Part shown: positions 7,711 through 15,986 of the stretch, piece by piece
Layout of the letters: the number at the start of each line of letters is the position of its first letter
Numbering within the stretch: the stretch's first letter is position 1
The notes under the pieces: model-generated
What the model was told of the DNA's origin: nothing
What the model saw: the letters and a program-made list of their open reading frames with translations, nothing else
Database searches by the model: none
Translations under genes and position numbers: made by a program
From: Ktedonobacterales bacterium
GTDB taxonomy: Bacteria; Chloroflexota; Ktedonobacteria; Ktedonobacterales; JADMIN01
Assembly (NCBI GenBank): GCA_025935235.1
Contig: JAICVT010000005.1
Coordinates: 1-27,280, forward strand
Reading direction: 5' to 3'
DNA length: 27,280 nt

Positions 7711-8442
7711 TCAGAGCGCTGGCCCATCGGGGCGGCGCGCAAGCTCGGCCAGATGCTCCCAGCTATGCTCCAGAATGCGGCGCAGCGCCTTGCGCAGCGT
7801 GCGTGGGCCAGCGCTCAGCTCGCGCACGGCGGCGCGCTCGGCTGGCGTGGTCGCTCGCACGCGCGCCGCCACCAGCGCGGCGCTCTGGCGCAGCGCATCG
7901 GCCAGCGGTCGCTCGCCCCGCTCAGCGGCGCTAGCCAGCGCCGAGAAGCCCGGCGCACTCCCCAGCGCCGCAGCAAGATACGATCCCTGCGCGCCCAGCA
8001 CATGCAGCAGGATCGCCCGGGCCACGCGGCCGCCACTACCCTGCACGGCGGTCAGCGCCGCCTCTGGCTGCGCCTCGGCCCAGTCGGCCAGCGCGCCGCA
8101 GAGCCACTGGCAGCGCAACAGATACGTCTCGATCTCATCGTCGCTGAGCGGCTCCAGGTCGGGGTCGAAGATGAGGTAGGGTGAGCCATTGCCGAGCCAG
8201 GCGCCCTCGGTAATGTGCTCCACGATGCGCGTCTCGAAGGGCGCGTCGGGACTGGGCAGGTCGCGCTCGCCGTGGCGCGCCAGGAAGCGCAGATAGGCGC
8301 GAATCGCCTCTGGGGTGGCCGCCAGCGCCGCATCGGTGGTCGAGCCGACAGCCACGCAGCCAAGCAGATCGAGCGCATGGACCATCGTCTTCTTGCGCTT
8401 TGGCCCCGATTCGAGATACAGCCCGTAGGTCGTCACAGGCAC
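7711..8442 (-). CDS. HicB-like N-terminal domain fused to a DinB-like helical domain
   Basis: A 243-residue cytoplasmic protein of unknown function. Residues about 1-60 (TTYGLYLESGP, then LDLLGCVAVGSTTDAAL and EAIRAYLRFL) have the beta-beta-beta-alpha layout of HicB-type domains, where DLPGC followed by a helix is typical. The remaining part is alpha-helical and ends in LRRILEHSWEHLAEL, resembling the last helix of DinB/MDMPI-type four-helix bundles, where histidines often bind metal. The GTG at 8440-8442 is chosen because GGGAG (minus strand, 8451-8455) lies eight bases upstream. In-frame extension to about 8682 is low-complexity and overlaps the acyltransferase gene. No HicA toxin gene accompanies it, so it is probably not a toxin-antitoxin unit. 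Domain assignment is by pattern only. Confidence 0.7.
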   Translation of the reverse strand: MPVTTYGLYLESGPKRKKTMVHALDLLGCVAVGSTTDAALAATPEAIRAYLRFLARHGERDLPSPDAPFETRIVEHITEGAWLGNGSPYLIFDPDLEPLSDDEIETYLLRCQWLCGALADWAEAQPEAALTAVQGSGGRVARAILLHVLGAQGSYLAAALGSAPGFSALASAAERGERPLADALRQSAALVAARVRATTPAERAAVRELSAGPRTLRKALRRILEHSWEHLAELARRPDGPAL

Positions 8443-8450
8443 TGTGGTTG

Positions 8451-8455
8451 CTCCC
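8451..8455 (-). promoter_or_regulatory. Ribosome-binding site supporting the GTG start at 8442
   Basis: On the minus strand GGGAG is followed by eight bases and then GTG. It decides against a longer upstream start for the HicB/DinB-like gene. Confidence 0.5.
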
Positions 8456-8587
8456 GTACGAATCAAACATCCAATTGGCGCTGAGGCGGCGTGTGGAGGG
8501 CCGCCAGCCCGCCCGACGAGCGCGTTCGCCGAGAGGCTCGCCCGCGCAGCCCAACCATCCGCGGCATTCCGGGCATCCTGAGCGGTT

Positions 8588-9976
8588 TTAGTATAGCAGC
8601 CCGCGTCGCGCCAGGCCGCGGACGCCAGGAGGGCGCGCGATAGGCGAAGCGGCCGCATGGGAGCGATCCCGCGCCGCTGCACGACCGCGGACGGCGCGCC
8701 AGAGCGTTCTATCTGACTTCACGCGCCGAATCACTCCGAAACCGTTGTGACGAGGCGGCTCATGCGGCTGCTTATCGGGCGGCAGCCCGAAGAGCATCCG
8801 CAGCGCGCCGACACGCCTGATGAGCAGGTCATAGAAAGCGAGCGACGCGGCCAGCGCCAGCACGGTGATAATGCCGAATTTCAGCCAGATATTCAGGTCC
8901 AATCTCACGATCCACAGCCCGACGAATGAGAGAATGGGCATGTGGATGATGTAGACCGGATAGGCGGCGCGCGACAGATACTCGACGACCGGCGTCGTGA
9001 ACTGGAGATAGCGCAGCGCCAGCCCCAGGATGCCCATCACCCACCACCACGAGCAGTAGCCGCGGATCAGCGCCACCATCAGCCCAGCAGGCGCGGGTGC
9101 GCCCGACGGCCACCAGGCAGGCGCGATGAAGGCGATCCACAGCCAGGCCCCCACGCCCAGCGCCAGCGCCGACCAGGCGTCACGCCGGATGCCGCTCAGC
9201 AGCCGATCATCCAGGTAGAGCAGATAGCCATAGAAGAAGAAGACCAGATAGGCCGCCACGCCAATCGCATTGGTAGCGAACGATGTCGCCAGTGAGGGAA
9301 ATAGCCAGTCGCTCACGACGATGACAAGCTGGATGACCGCAAACGGCAGGCCCAGTAGCGCCAGCGGCGCGACGCCGTGGCTCGCGCCCGCCAGCCACCG
9401 CAGCGCCCGCTGGCCATGCGCGGTGCGCAGCGCGGCAGCGAAGGGCAGCGCCAGCGCTGAAAACGTCATCAGCGGCGGGATGAACCAGAGGTGACCGATC
9501 CATTCGGGGCCGGGCGGGAAGTGGCCCGCGAGGACGCCCACCAGCGTCAGCAAGAAGCCCAGATAGAACGCTGGCAACGCGGGCGGCGTTGGAGCCGAGA
9601 GCTTCCCGATATAGATCTGCAGCGGCACGATCAGCAACATACCGAAGAGGAACGGGATCAACAGGCGCATCACCCGCTCATCGAGGAACTGCCTGGCGCT
9701 GCGCGCGGCCAGGGCGAAGCGAGACGCGCCACCCGCCACCAGAAACAACACGGGAATGCCCCAGATCGAGACAAACGAGGTCAGCGCATCCATGACCGCG
9801 CTCGACTGCGCGTTTCTGATGTAGTCGAACGAGCCGGTCGTGAAGATGATGGCGGTGTGGAACGGGATCAGTCCGAAAACCGCTGCGGTGCGCAGCCAGT
9901 CGAGTTCGTGTCGCCTGACTTTACCAGCGCCGTTGGCGGTAGATGTTGAGCGCATCGCAAGCGCCGAGGCGCGCAT
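8588..9976 (-). CDS. Acyltransferase 3 family integral membrane protein
   Basis: A 462-residue protein with about ten to twelve hydrophobic helices, from the family that O-acylates polysaccharides, glucans or lipids at the membrane. The N-terminal HELDWLRTAAVFGLIPFHTAI matches the family start, with the conserved Arg and the catalytic-type His in the FHT element. A second typical segment is YPVYIIHMPILSFVG near residue 340, the late helix containing IIH. The last 60 residues are Arg/Ala-rich and unlikely to be in the membrane; they are poorly conserved in such proteins or could be a misread tail. AGGAGG on the minus strand (around 9981-9986) sits four bases before the ATG. The alpha/beta hydrolase gene ends 153 bases upstream on the same strand, so co-transcription is possible. 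The acceptor is unknown. Confidence 0.9.
   Translation of the reverse strand: MRASALAMRSTSTANGAGKVRRHELDWLRTAAVFGLIPFHTAIIFTTGSFDYIRNAQSSAVMDALTSFVSIWGIPVLFLVAGGASRFALAARSARQFLDERVMRLLIPFLFGMLLIVPLQIYIGKLSAPTPPALPAFYLGFLLTLVGVLAGHFPPGPEWIGHLWFIPPLMTFSALALPFAAALRTAHGQRALRWLAGASHGVAPLALLGLPFAVIQLVIVVSDWLFPSLATSFATNAIGVAAYLVFFFYGYLLYLDDRLLSGIRRDAWSALALGVGAWLWIAFIAPAWWPSGAPAPAGLMVALIRGYCSWWWVMGILGLALRYLQFTTPVVEYLSRAAYPVYIIHMPILSFVGLWIVRLDLNIWLKFGIITVLALAASLAFYDLLIRRVGALRMLFGLPPDKQPHEPPRHNGFGVIRRVKSDRTLWRAVRGRAAARDRSHAAASPIARPPGVRGLARRGLLY
8590..8605 (-). promoter_or_regulatory. Shared TATACT-containing element (copy 1)
   Basis: On the minus strand this reads CGCGGGCTGCTATACT, identical over 16 bases to 15945-15960. 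TATACT is a good -10 hexamer pointing towards the HicB/DinB-like gene, whose start is about 148 bases away. No clear -35 box is present. It overlaps the last codons of the acyltransferase gene. Confidence 0.35.
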
Positions 9977-10129
9977 AACGCCTCCTGCCAGGCGTGTGTT
10001 GGCTGGCGGGCCACGCCGCTAGCTCGCGCCCTTGCGCCTGGACGTTCACTCCTCCATTGTCAGGCGCCAACCTCTCAGTGTCGGCACAGCGAGCGATACA
10101 TCGCTCACGAGCGCATCACAGGTCAACGC

Positions 10130-11857
10130 CTATGCTACCAGTGGCAGCGTCGCCGCCAGCGTCCAGGCAAGCAGCAGCGCTTCGAGTGTCGCCATTAGCG
10201 CCACCGGATGCGCCAGCGTGCGCCGCGTCCACGCCGAGGCGCCGACGAGCGCGAACACGATGATGGCGAAGATTGGCAGCAGAATGCCGAGATAGGAGAG
10301 GCGCCCGAAATTCATCGCGATGGTCGCCACCAGCGCGAGCAAGACCAGCAGGCTGGCGCCCAGATCGGCCAGCGCAGGCCGCCGAAGCCGAGGCGCCACG
10401 GCGCGCAGCAGAGAGCGCAGCCCAACGAAGAACGGCCATAACATGCAGGCATAGACAACGGCGCGCCACAGCCGCTGAGGATCGAGCGCCAGGCTCTCCC
10501 ACGCATAGGTGGAGAGCGCGCCAAGCGTCATCATCAGGAAGAGCGTCACGACCAGTGCCAGCAGCCCTTGCAGCAGCGCTTCGCGCCGTGAGGGGAGCGT
10601 GAGCGCGGCGCGCAGTCGTGGAATCCGCCAAAGCGCCACACCAAGCGCCGCCCCGGCCATCAGGAAGAAGATCGCTACATCCGCCGAGACCTGCTGGCGC
10701 AGAAAGGTGAAGGGGAAGGGATCTGCCGCCCAGAAGCTGGATGGTAGCGCGACACGCAACCCCAGCAGCGCCAGCCCCAGCGTGGCCGCCAGCGCGCCGA
10801 ATCCCAGCAGCGCGGGCGCTCCCAGCACTGGGGCGCCGTCCGCTCCGGCGGGCAGCGGCTGTGGCGATTGCTCGGCAGGCCGCAGCCGGAATCCCAGCGC
10901 CAGTAGGCGAATCAGAACGCCAGCGGCCAGCAGCGCCGCGATGAACCCCGCCAGCATCCAGTGCAGCCGCACGTCAGCGTCAACCGGTTTCTGGCCGATG
11001 CGCGGATCGACCGTCTGTCCCAGCCACTGGATGACGATGTCGTGTGTCGAGGCCGCGGTGACGATAGAGATGTGATCGAGCCCTGGCAGGATGACGCGCT
11101 TGCGCTGATCAGCGGTCGCGGTTCGACAGGCATAGACCGCGCTCCGAACCGCGTTCGCGGCGATATCGCAGGCCGCGGCGATCGAGTCGCGCGAAATGTC
11201 GTTGATGCCGGGCAGATCAAACTGGCCCGAGAGCACCAGCAGATTGCGCGGCGTGGTCAGGCTGGGCTTGTCTTTCAGGATGCCCGCCACCAGCACCGTC
11301 GCCTGCAGACTCGACATCGTGGGATGCCGCAGCGCATACTCGCCGACCGCGATCGTTCCGAGTGAATAGCCCAGTAAGACGAGTTTGGTTCTCGGCGGAG
11401 CGTGCGCCAGAGCGAAATCAACGACCTCGCTCAGCGTGCTGACGAGCTGGGCGACCACGCCGCTGTGCGTTGCGCCTCCGTAGACATCCGGTGAGGCGCC
11501 GTGACCCGGAAAGTCGAAAGTATAGACGGTGACGCCCTGCTTCGCCAGGTCGGTAGCGAACGAGGACATGATTTCTTTGCTGGCGGCATATCCGTGCGCG
11601 AGGACGGCGACTACCGGCGTCTGCGCGCTTGCTGGCGGGGTGAAGCGCAGCACGGGCGTGGGGATCGGCGCGTGCAGCATGAAGGTGTCACGTCGCACGC
11701 CACCCCCATAGACGCTGGTCTGCGCGGTGGCGACCAGGAACGCCAGCAGCAGCGCGACAAACAGCGCGCCCTGCGCAATGGCGGGACCGCGCCAGTTGCG
11801 CCGCAACCAATCGGCGACCTTACTTCGCCAGAGTACACGAACGGGCAGAGCAGACAT
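10130..11857 (-). CDS. Alpha/beta hydrolase fused to a multi-helix membrane domain
   Basis: A 575-residue membrane-anchored hydrolase. An N-terminal signal anchor (about 26-46) precedes a lipase/esterase-like alpha/beta-hydrolase domain (about 80-285). That domain has the oxyanion-side HGYAAS, GHGAS, the nucleophile elbow GYSLG (Ser165), a candidate acid Asp214 in SGQFD and His262 in GLDHIS, which gives a full catalytic triad. The C-terminal half (about 300-575) is six to eight hydrophobic helices with no recognised family. The catalytic domain would lie outside the cytoplasm if the N-terminal helix has the usual N-in orientation. The ATG at 11855-11857 is preceded by an AAGAGA-type site; an upstream ATG would add 18 non-conserved residues. 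Substrate unknown; lipids or peptidoglycan-associated esters are possible but unproven. Confidence 0.82.
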   Translation of the reverse strand: MSALPVRVLWRSKVADWLRRNWRGPAIAQGALFVALLLAFLVATAQTSVYGGGVRRDTFMLHAPIPTPVLRFTPPASAQTPVVAVLAHGYAASKEIMSSFATDLAKQGVTVYTFDFPGHGASPDVYGGATHSGVVAQLVSTLSEVVDFALAHAPPRTKLVLLGYSLGTIAVGEYALRHPTMSSLQATVLVAGILKDKPSLTTPRNLLVLSGQFDLPGINDISRDSIAAACDIAANAVRSAVYACRTATADQRKRVILPGLDHISIVTAASTHDIVIQWLGQTVDPRIGQKPVDADVRLHWMLAGFIAALLAAGVLIRLLALGFRLRPAEQSPQPLPAGADGAPVLGAPALLGFGALAATLGLALLGLRVALPSSFWAADPFPFTFLRQQVSADVAIFFLMAGAALGVALWRIPRLRAALTLPSRREALLQGLLALVVTLFLMMTLGALSTYAWESLALDPQRLWRAVVYACMLWPFFVGLRSLLRAVAPRLRRPALADLGASLLVLLALVATIAMNFGRLSYLGILLPIFAIIVFALVGASAWTRRTLAHPVALMATLEALLLAWTLAATLPLVA

Positions 11858-11912
11858 GCGGGAATCTCTTTCACCGATGGTCGGGCACGCGGCTGCGAAT
11901 CTGAGAATCAAT

Positions 11913-11937
11913 ATGACATCATGCTGGCGGGTGTCAT
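11913..11937. promoter_or_regulatory. Inverted repeat between divergent genes
   Basis: ATGACA (11913-11918) and TGTCAT (11932-11937) form a perfect six-base dyad with a 13-base spacer. It lies in the 138-base gap between the hydrolase gene and the small membrane protein gene. It could be an operator, but dyads this short are common by chance. Confidence 0.2.
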
Positions 11938-11981
11938 CGCTGAGGCGGGTGCAGACACTCTCAATGTGGCCCGTGCGGCGC

Positions 11982-11988
11982 GAGGAGG
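11982..11988 (+). promoter_or_regulatory. Strong ribosome-binding site defining a 93-aa gene
   Basis: GAGGAGG stands seven bases before GTG 11996. This is the main reason to start the small membrane protein here rather than at any upstream codon in the same open frame, most of which is antisense to the hydrolase gene. Confidence 0.65.
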
Positions 11989-11995
11989 CAAGTCT

Positions 11996-12277
11996 GTGTC
12001 ACCGCATGCGCAGTTTACCGTGCTGGCGCTCCTCGGATGCGCGCTCACCGCGCCCGCGCTCATCGCCGCCTGGCGGCTGCGGCTGGCCGACCGCTGCCTG
12101 GCGTCCGTGTTCTATCTGGTGGGCTTCGGACTGATCGGCGCTACCCTCGCGCTCGATCCAATCCTCCAGCCGCCGCTCTTCTTTCACGGCTTCGTCCCAG
12201 GAATCGGTATCGGCGCGGTGGCGATTGCGCTGGCGCTGGTCGCGCTGGCGCGCCGTCGCACACGAGTCTACGATTGA
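11996..12277 (+). CDS. Small three-helix membrane protein, function unknown
   Basis: A 93-residue very hydrophobic protein beginning with GTG. Three predicted membrane helices lie at about 7-26, 36-53 and 65-86. It ends in a basic ARRRTRVYD tail that suggests a cytoplasmic C-terminus. I do not recognise a family. It has an excellent Shine-Dalgarno sequence. It is followed 80 bases later by a second small hydrophobic gene in the same direction, and it is divergent from the membrane hydrolase gene, which suggests a possible shared regulatory region. It could be a subunit or accessory of an envelope process, but nothing in the sequence shows which. Confidence 0.6.
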   Translation: MSPHAQFTVLALLGCALTAPALIAAWRLRLADRCLASVFYLVGFGLIGATLALDPILQPPLFFHGFVPGIGIGAVAIALALVALARRRTRVYD

Positions 12278-12357
12278 ACGACGCGATCCGGCGCCCGATG
12301 CGGAGGCAACTGCATCGTGGCGCGAGGTGATTGGCGGTCAGCGAGGGAGCAGGGCGC

Positions 12358-12645
12358 ATGGTAGCTGTGCAACTGACGATCACAACACTCTGTGCGCTGG
12401 CGTTGCTGGGTCTGGCCCCCGCGCTGCGTCGCGCGTGGCTGCGCGCTGCGCGACATGCGTGGCTCTGCGCAGCCTGCGCGGTCTGCTCCGCGGCGCTGCT
12501 GGCGCCGTCGTCGCTGGCGCTGGCGCTCCGCGCGGATCGCTCGGACACCGGACGTTTTCTGATGGGTATCGGTGTGGGAATCGCTGTCGGCCTGGCGCTT
12601 GGCTGTGTCGCGCTGCTGACGGCAGACCGCGTAGCAGCGAAGTGA
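12358..12645 (+). CDS. Small membrane protein, function unknown
   Basis: A 95-residue hydrophobic protein. GAGGGAG (12343-12349) lies eight bases before the ATG, which supports this start over upstream in-frame codons. Predicted helices are at about 4-20, 33-54 and 66-88, with an Arg-rich loop (RRAWLRAARHAW) between the first two. The last helix is glycine-rich (MGIGVGIAVGLALG). There are three cysteines around helix 2 (CAACAVC). No family is recognised. Its arrangement with the preceding 93-residue gene suggests a two-gene unit of small membrane proteins. Confidence 0.55.
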   Translation: MVAVQLTITTLCALALLGLAPALRRAWLRAARHAWLCAACAVCSAALLAPSSLALALRADRSDTGRFLMGIGVGIAVGLALGCVALLTADRVAAK

Positions 12646-12693
12646 GCGCACAGCGCTGGCGGGACGGGCGCTCAGGCTGGTCTCATCTGCCAG

Positions 12694-13332
12694 TCACGGC
12701 GATGAGTGGCGCGACAAGGGCGCGCTTGGCTCGCGCAGCCAGAGGAAGGCCCGCGCGGGCTACATCGTTTTCTCAACCGCTTCCAGCAAATGATCCTGGC
12801 AGGCGTCCAGATCAAGCTCCCGGCGCAGGGCCGCGCCGAAGTCCGCGACGGTGGCGGCGGCGTTGTACTTCGTGCGGTAGAAGCGCCGGTCTATCGTCGC
12901 CTGAATCACTCGCCGCAGCGGCTGGAAGAGCGCGGCGACCACCAGTGTCGTCACGACTACCATCGGCGCCGACGTATCTCTCGAGTGGCCGACGAACTGG
13001 TTGAGCGCGCTCTGGACGCCGACAACCCCCAACAGATAGATGCCCGCCAGACCAAATGCTATCCACTTCGTTTGCTGGCGCTCGACCGGCGTCGAGACGC
13101 GCACGTAGCGATAGATGAGGCAGAAGATGGCGCATCCATAGAACACTGGATATCCGAGGACGAGCGCACTTTGTTGCGCGTCTGGCAGCAGATGGGCGGG
13201 GAGATACCAGAGCACCCAGACGACCTGGAGCGCGAACCACCACTGGGGATGGGTCCGCGAGACGCGCGCGGAGACGTGCGAATGTGCCACATCCGCTCTC
13301 TCGATCCACCGCTGGCGCCGCCCTGCGCGCCA
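12694..13332 (-). pseudogene. Decayed fragment of a Chloroflexota multi-helix membrane protein family
   Basis: On the minus strand the frame opens after a TGA (13333-13335). It encodes part of a membrane protein with YRYVRVSTPVERQQTKW and then QATIDRRFYRTKYNAAATV. These are signatures of a large family of uncharacterised, sometimes histidine-kinase-linked, proteins I know mainly from Chloroflexota. Members are several hundred residues long, but here only the last part survives. The frame is interrupted by TAG at 12760-12762, after LLEAVEKTM. The 21 codons after the TAG continue the family pattern: PARAFLWLREP, matching the usual QPAHVSLWLRPP, so the TAG stands where a Gln codon (CAG) is expected. 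The frame then ends at TGA 12694-12696. Loss of the 5' part plus the nonsense codon argues for a pseudogene. The 176-codon piece from GTG 13290 could still be translated. Confidence 0.7.
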
Positions 13333-13470
13333 TCAACGACGCGCGCAGGCGGCAAGTCCCCTCACTGCGCGTACGTATATGCTGGTGGGCGTCCCAATAT
13401 CGTTACTGCGTACGGCGCGCGACTTTCAGGCAAGCGTATTTCCGCACGGTTCGTATGTGCTGCGTTCGTG

Positions 13471-15864
13471 TCAGGTATCGCCGCCTGATTCGCCAGAGCC
13501 GACAGATTTGGCAGATTCTCCGCTCAAGCGGCGCGCGCAGATCGCCAGCGCATCGTCGAGCGCTTCTTCGTGGCCGAGCCGCGCGCCCGCTCGCCACTGT
13601 TGGCGAAAGACGTCTTTCCCCAGCGCCAGCAGCGCGGCGGCCAGCGCCTGCTCGACCACCTCGCGCTCCGCAGCCGGGGCGGGTGCGCCAACACGCTCGC
13701 GTAGCGCCCCAGCGGCGGCCAGCAGCCGCGTCGTCTCCACATGGCGCTCCTCTCCGGAGAGCGTGGCGGCGTAGCCCTCCAGACACCACGCGCTGAAGCG
13801 GGGGCTGGCGAAGTCGCGAAAGAGCCGCAGCGCGCTCTGAAAGCGCCGGGTCGCAAGCGTGTAGCGCTGCATCTGCGTTGCCGTGCGCCCCAGCAGCGTC
13901 GCCATATGCGCGACATCCCACTGGTTGTCGCTCGCCTCGGCGTCGGCCAGCGCTCGCTCCAGCAGGGTGACCGCGCGCGCCAGACTCCCTTGCAGCGCGA
14001 CGATCTCCGCCAGCTTGGAGAGCGCTCGGTAGCGCTGGGCGCTGGTATCGGAGGCGGGCATGCGTTCGTAGCTGGCGGTAAAGGCGCTAGCCGCCTCGTC
14101 GTAGCGCCCGAGCGCCTGCGTAATCATGCCAAGCGTCATCAGGGCGTTGCTGGCCACATAGGCGTCGTCGAGCTGCTCGGCGAGCGCCACCGCTTGCGCC
14201 GCGCTGGCCTCGGCGCGCTCATACGCGCCGGCCCCCAGCAGCGTGCGGGCATACGCGTACAGCCGCTCCACTCGCAGCGCCAGCGGCGCGGCGCCTACTC
14301 CTGTCGCCTGGGCGCGCGCATCCAGCGCCAGCATCCGCTCCTCCCAGGCCACCGCCTCGCTCGTCTGCCCGATCGCATCCCAGAGCCGCCCGAAGCCCGC
14401 CAGACGCAGCCCAAGCGCGGCCTCCTCCGCCGCTTCGGTCCACTCCAGCGCCGCGCGCGCGTTGGCCAGCTCCGCGACAACGTCCAGCCGGGACGCCCGA
14501 TCGGGAGCGCGTAAGGTTGGCCCATCGCGCGAGACAATATCCGCTATCCGCGCGAAGTAGTGCGCGTGCCGCTCGCCGCGCAGGCGCTCCTCGCCCGCCT
14601 CGCGCAGGCGCCCGCGCGCAAACTCGCGCAGCAGATCGAGCTGCGAGAAGCGCAGCGCGCCGTCGGGAGTATGGCGCGCCTGAATCACGCTGGCGTCGAT
14701 CAGATCGGCCAGCATCCGCGCGTCGTCCGGGTCGTCCGCGTCGTCATCGCTACAGACGGCATACGCCGCCTCCAACGTCCAGCCGCCCGCGAAGACGCTC
14801 AAGCCGCGAAACCAGCGCTGCTGCCGCTCACCGAGCAGTTCGTAACTCCAGGCGATGGCGCCTGCCATTGTCTGCTGGCGCGCGGGCAGATCGCGCATGC
14901 GACCAACGAGCAGCGGCAGGCGCTGGGACAGTCGCGCCCGCAGGTCAGCGGCGGAGAGTGCGCTCATCTGCGCCGCCGCCAGCTCGATGGCCAGCGGCAG
15001 ATGATCGAGCTGGGCGCAGATCGCCGCCACCTCGGCGGCGTCCAACGCGCGATCGGGCTGCGCCGCACGGACGCGCTCGCGGAACAACTCAGCGGCGAAC
15101 CCCGCCTCCAGCGGCGAGACGGGTAGCCGCTGCTCCGCGCGCAGGCGCAGCGCGACTCGGCTGGTCGCCAGCAGGCAGAGGCGCGGGCAGCGCTCCAGCA
15201 GGCGGGCGAGTTGCGGCGCGAGCTGTGGTGTGGCGTCCAGCAGGTGCTCGCAGTTGTCCAGCACGAGCAGTATCTGGCGCGCGCCGAGGAATGCCAGCGC
15301 CCGCTCGTCGGCGGGCGTTCCCGATTGCTCGCGCAGCCCCAGCGCCGCGCACAGCGCGCCAGGGAAGAGCGCCGGGTCGCGGATCGGCGCGAGATCAACG
15401 AATACGACGCCATCGGGGAAGGCATCGGTCAAATCCTGTGCGATTTGCAGCCCCAGCCGCGTCTTGCCGACCCCGCCCGGCCCGGTCAACGTAAGCAGCC
15501 GCACGCCGCGCTCCAGCAGCGCCTCGCGCGCCTGCCCGCGCTCGCGCTCGCGACCGAGCGTGGCGGTTAGCGCGCTGGGTGGCGCGATATAGCTGGATGG
15601 CAGCGCCTGACTGCTAGCGCGCGGTGGGTCGCGCAAATTGGGGCGCGCGGCGGCCAGCAGTGTCGCCCGCTGCTCAAGCGAAAGGGCGAGCGCCGTGGCG
15701 AGCAGCTCGATGGTGCTGGCGCGCGGGGCGCGGTGCAGCCCGCGCTCCAGATCGGAGATCGCGCGCACGCTCAGGCCAGCGCGCTCGGCGAGCGCTTCTT
15801 GCGAGAGGCCCGTCGCTAACCGGTAGCGCTTGAGCATGGCGCTCAGGGTGGTCTGCTGTGCCAT
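13471..15864 (-). CDS. XRE-HTH / NB-ARC ATPase / TPR transcriptional regulator
   Basis: A 797-residue STAND-type regulator. Residues about 9-65 are an XRE-family helix-turn-helix (RYRLATGLSQEALAERAGLS, then ISDLERG). An NB-ARC-like ATPase follows with the P-loop GPGGVGKT (about 128-135) and Walker B LLVLDN (about 199-204), ending near residue 450 with a winged-helix-like part. The C-terminal 300 residues are TPR-like helical repeats rich in Ala and Leu. In this family ATP binding and a signal sensed by the repeats control DNA binding. The ATG at 15862-15864 is preceded by GGGA eight bases upstream; an upstream start would add 12 residues. It is divergent from the DUF3237-like/NmrA pair across 275 bases, which suggests that pair as a target. 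Confidence 0.92.
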   Translation of the reverse strand: MAQQTTLSAMLKRYRLATGLSQEALAERAGLSVRAISDLERGLHRAPRASTIELLATALALSLEQRATLLAAARPNLRDPPRASSQALPSSYIAPPSALTATLGRERERGQAREALLERGVRLLTLTGPGGVGKTRLGLQIAQDLTDAFPDGVVFVDLAPIRDPALFPGALCAALGLREQSGTPADERALAFLGARQILLVLDNCEHLLDATPQLAPQLARLLERCPRLCLLATSRVALRLRAEQRLPVSPLEAGFAAELFRERVRAAQPDRALDAAEVAAICAQLDHLPLAIELAAAQMSALSAADLRARLSQRLPLLVGRMRDLPARQQTMAGAIAWSYELLGERQQRWFRGLSVFAGGWTLEAAYAVCSDDDADDPDDARMLADLIDASVIQARHTPDGALRFSQLDLLREFARGRLREAGEERLRGERHAHYFARIADIVSRDGPTLRAPDRASRLDVVAELANARAALEWTEAAEEAALGLRLAGFGRLWDAIGQTSEAVAWEERMLALDARAQATGVGAAPLALRVERLYAYARTLLGAGAYERAEASAAQAVALAEQLDDAYVASNALMTLGMITQALGRYDEAASAFTASYERMPASDTSAQRYRALSKLAEIVALQGSLARAVTLLERALADAEASDNQWDVAHMATLLGRTATQMQRYTLATRRFQSALRLFRDFASPRFSAWCLEGYAATLSGEERHVETTRLLAAAGALRERVGAPAPAAEREVVEQALAAALLALGKDVFRQQWRAGARLGHEEALDDALAICARRLSGESAKSVGSGESGGDT

Positions 15865-15944
15865 GTCTGTTTCCCACGGCGTCCGCGCGGCCCGCCCCAC
15901 ACAGCCGCGCCATTCCTGGTATCCACGGAGTCCCAGGCCCCCTC

Positions 15945-15960
15945 AGTATAGCAGCCCGCG
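15945..15960 (-). promoter_or_regulatory. Shared TATACT-containing element (copy 2), promoter candidate for the regulator
   Basis: The minus strand reads CGCGGGCTGCTATACT, identical to the copy at 8590-8605. TATACT would be a -10 box about 81 bases before the regulator start. No matching -35 box is visible 17 bases upstream. Confidence 0.4.
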
Positions 15961-15986
15961 CTGCGAGGATGTGGGTGCGCGAAGAT

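Noticed and set aside
11501..11995. Upstream extension of the 93-aa membrane protein to a 258-codon frame
   Set aside because: Most of it is antisense to the hydrolase gene. The optimal ribosome-binding site and hydrophobic character begin only at GTG 11996.
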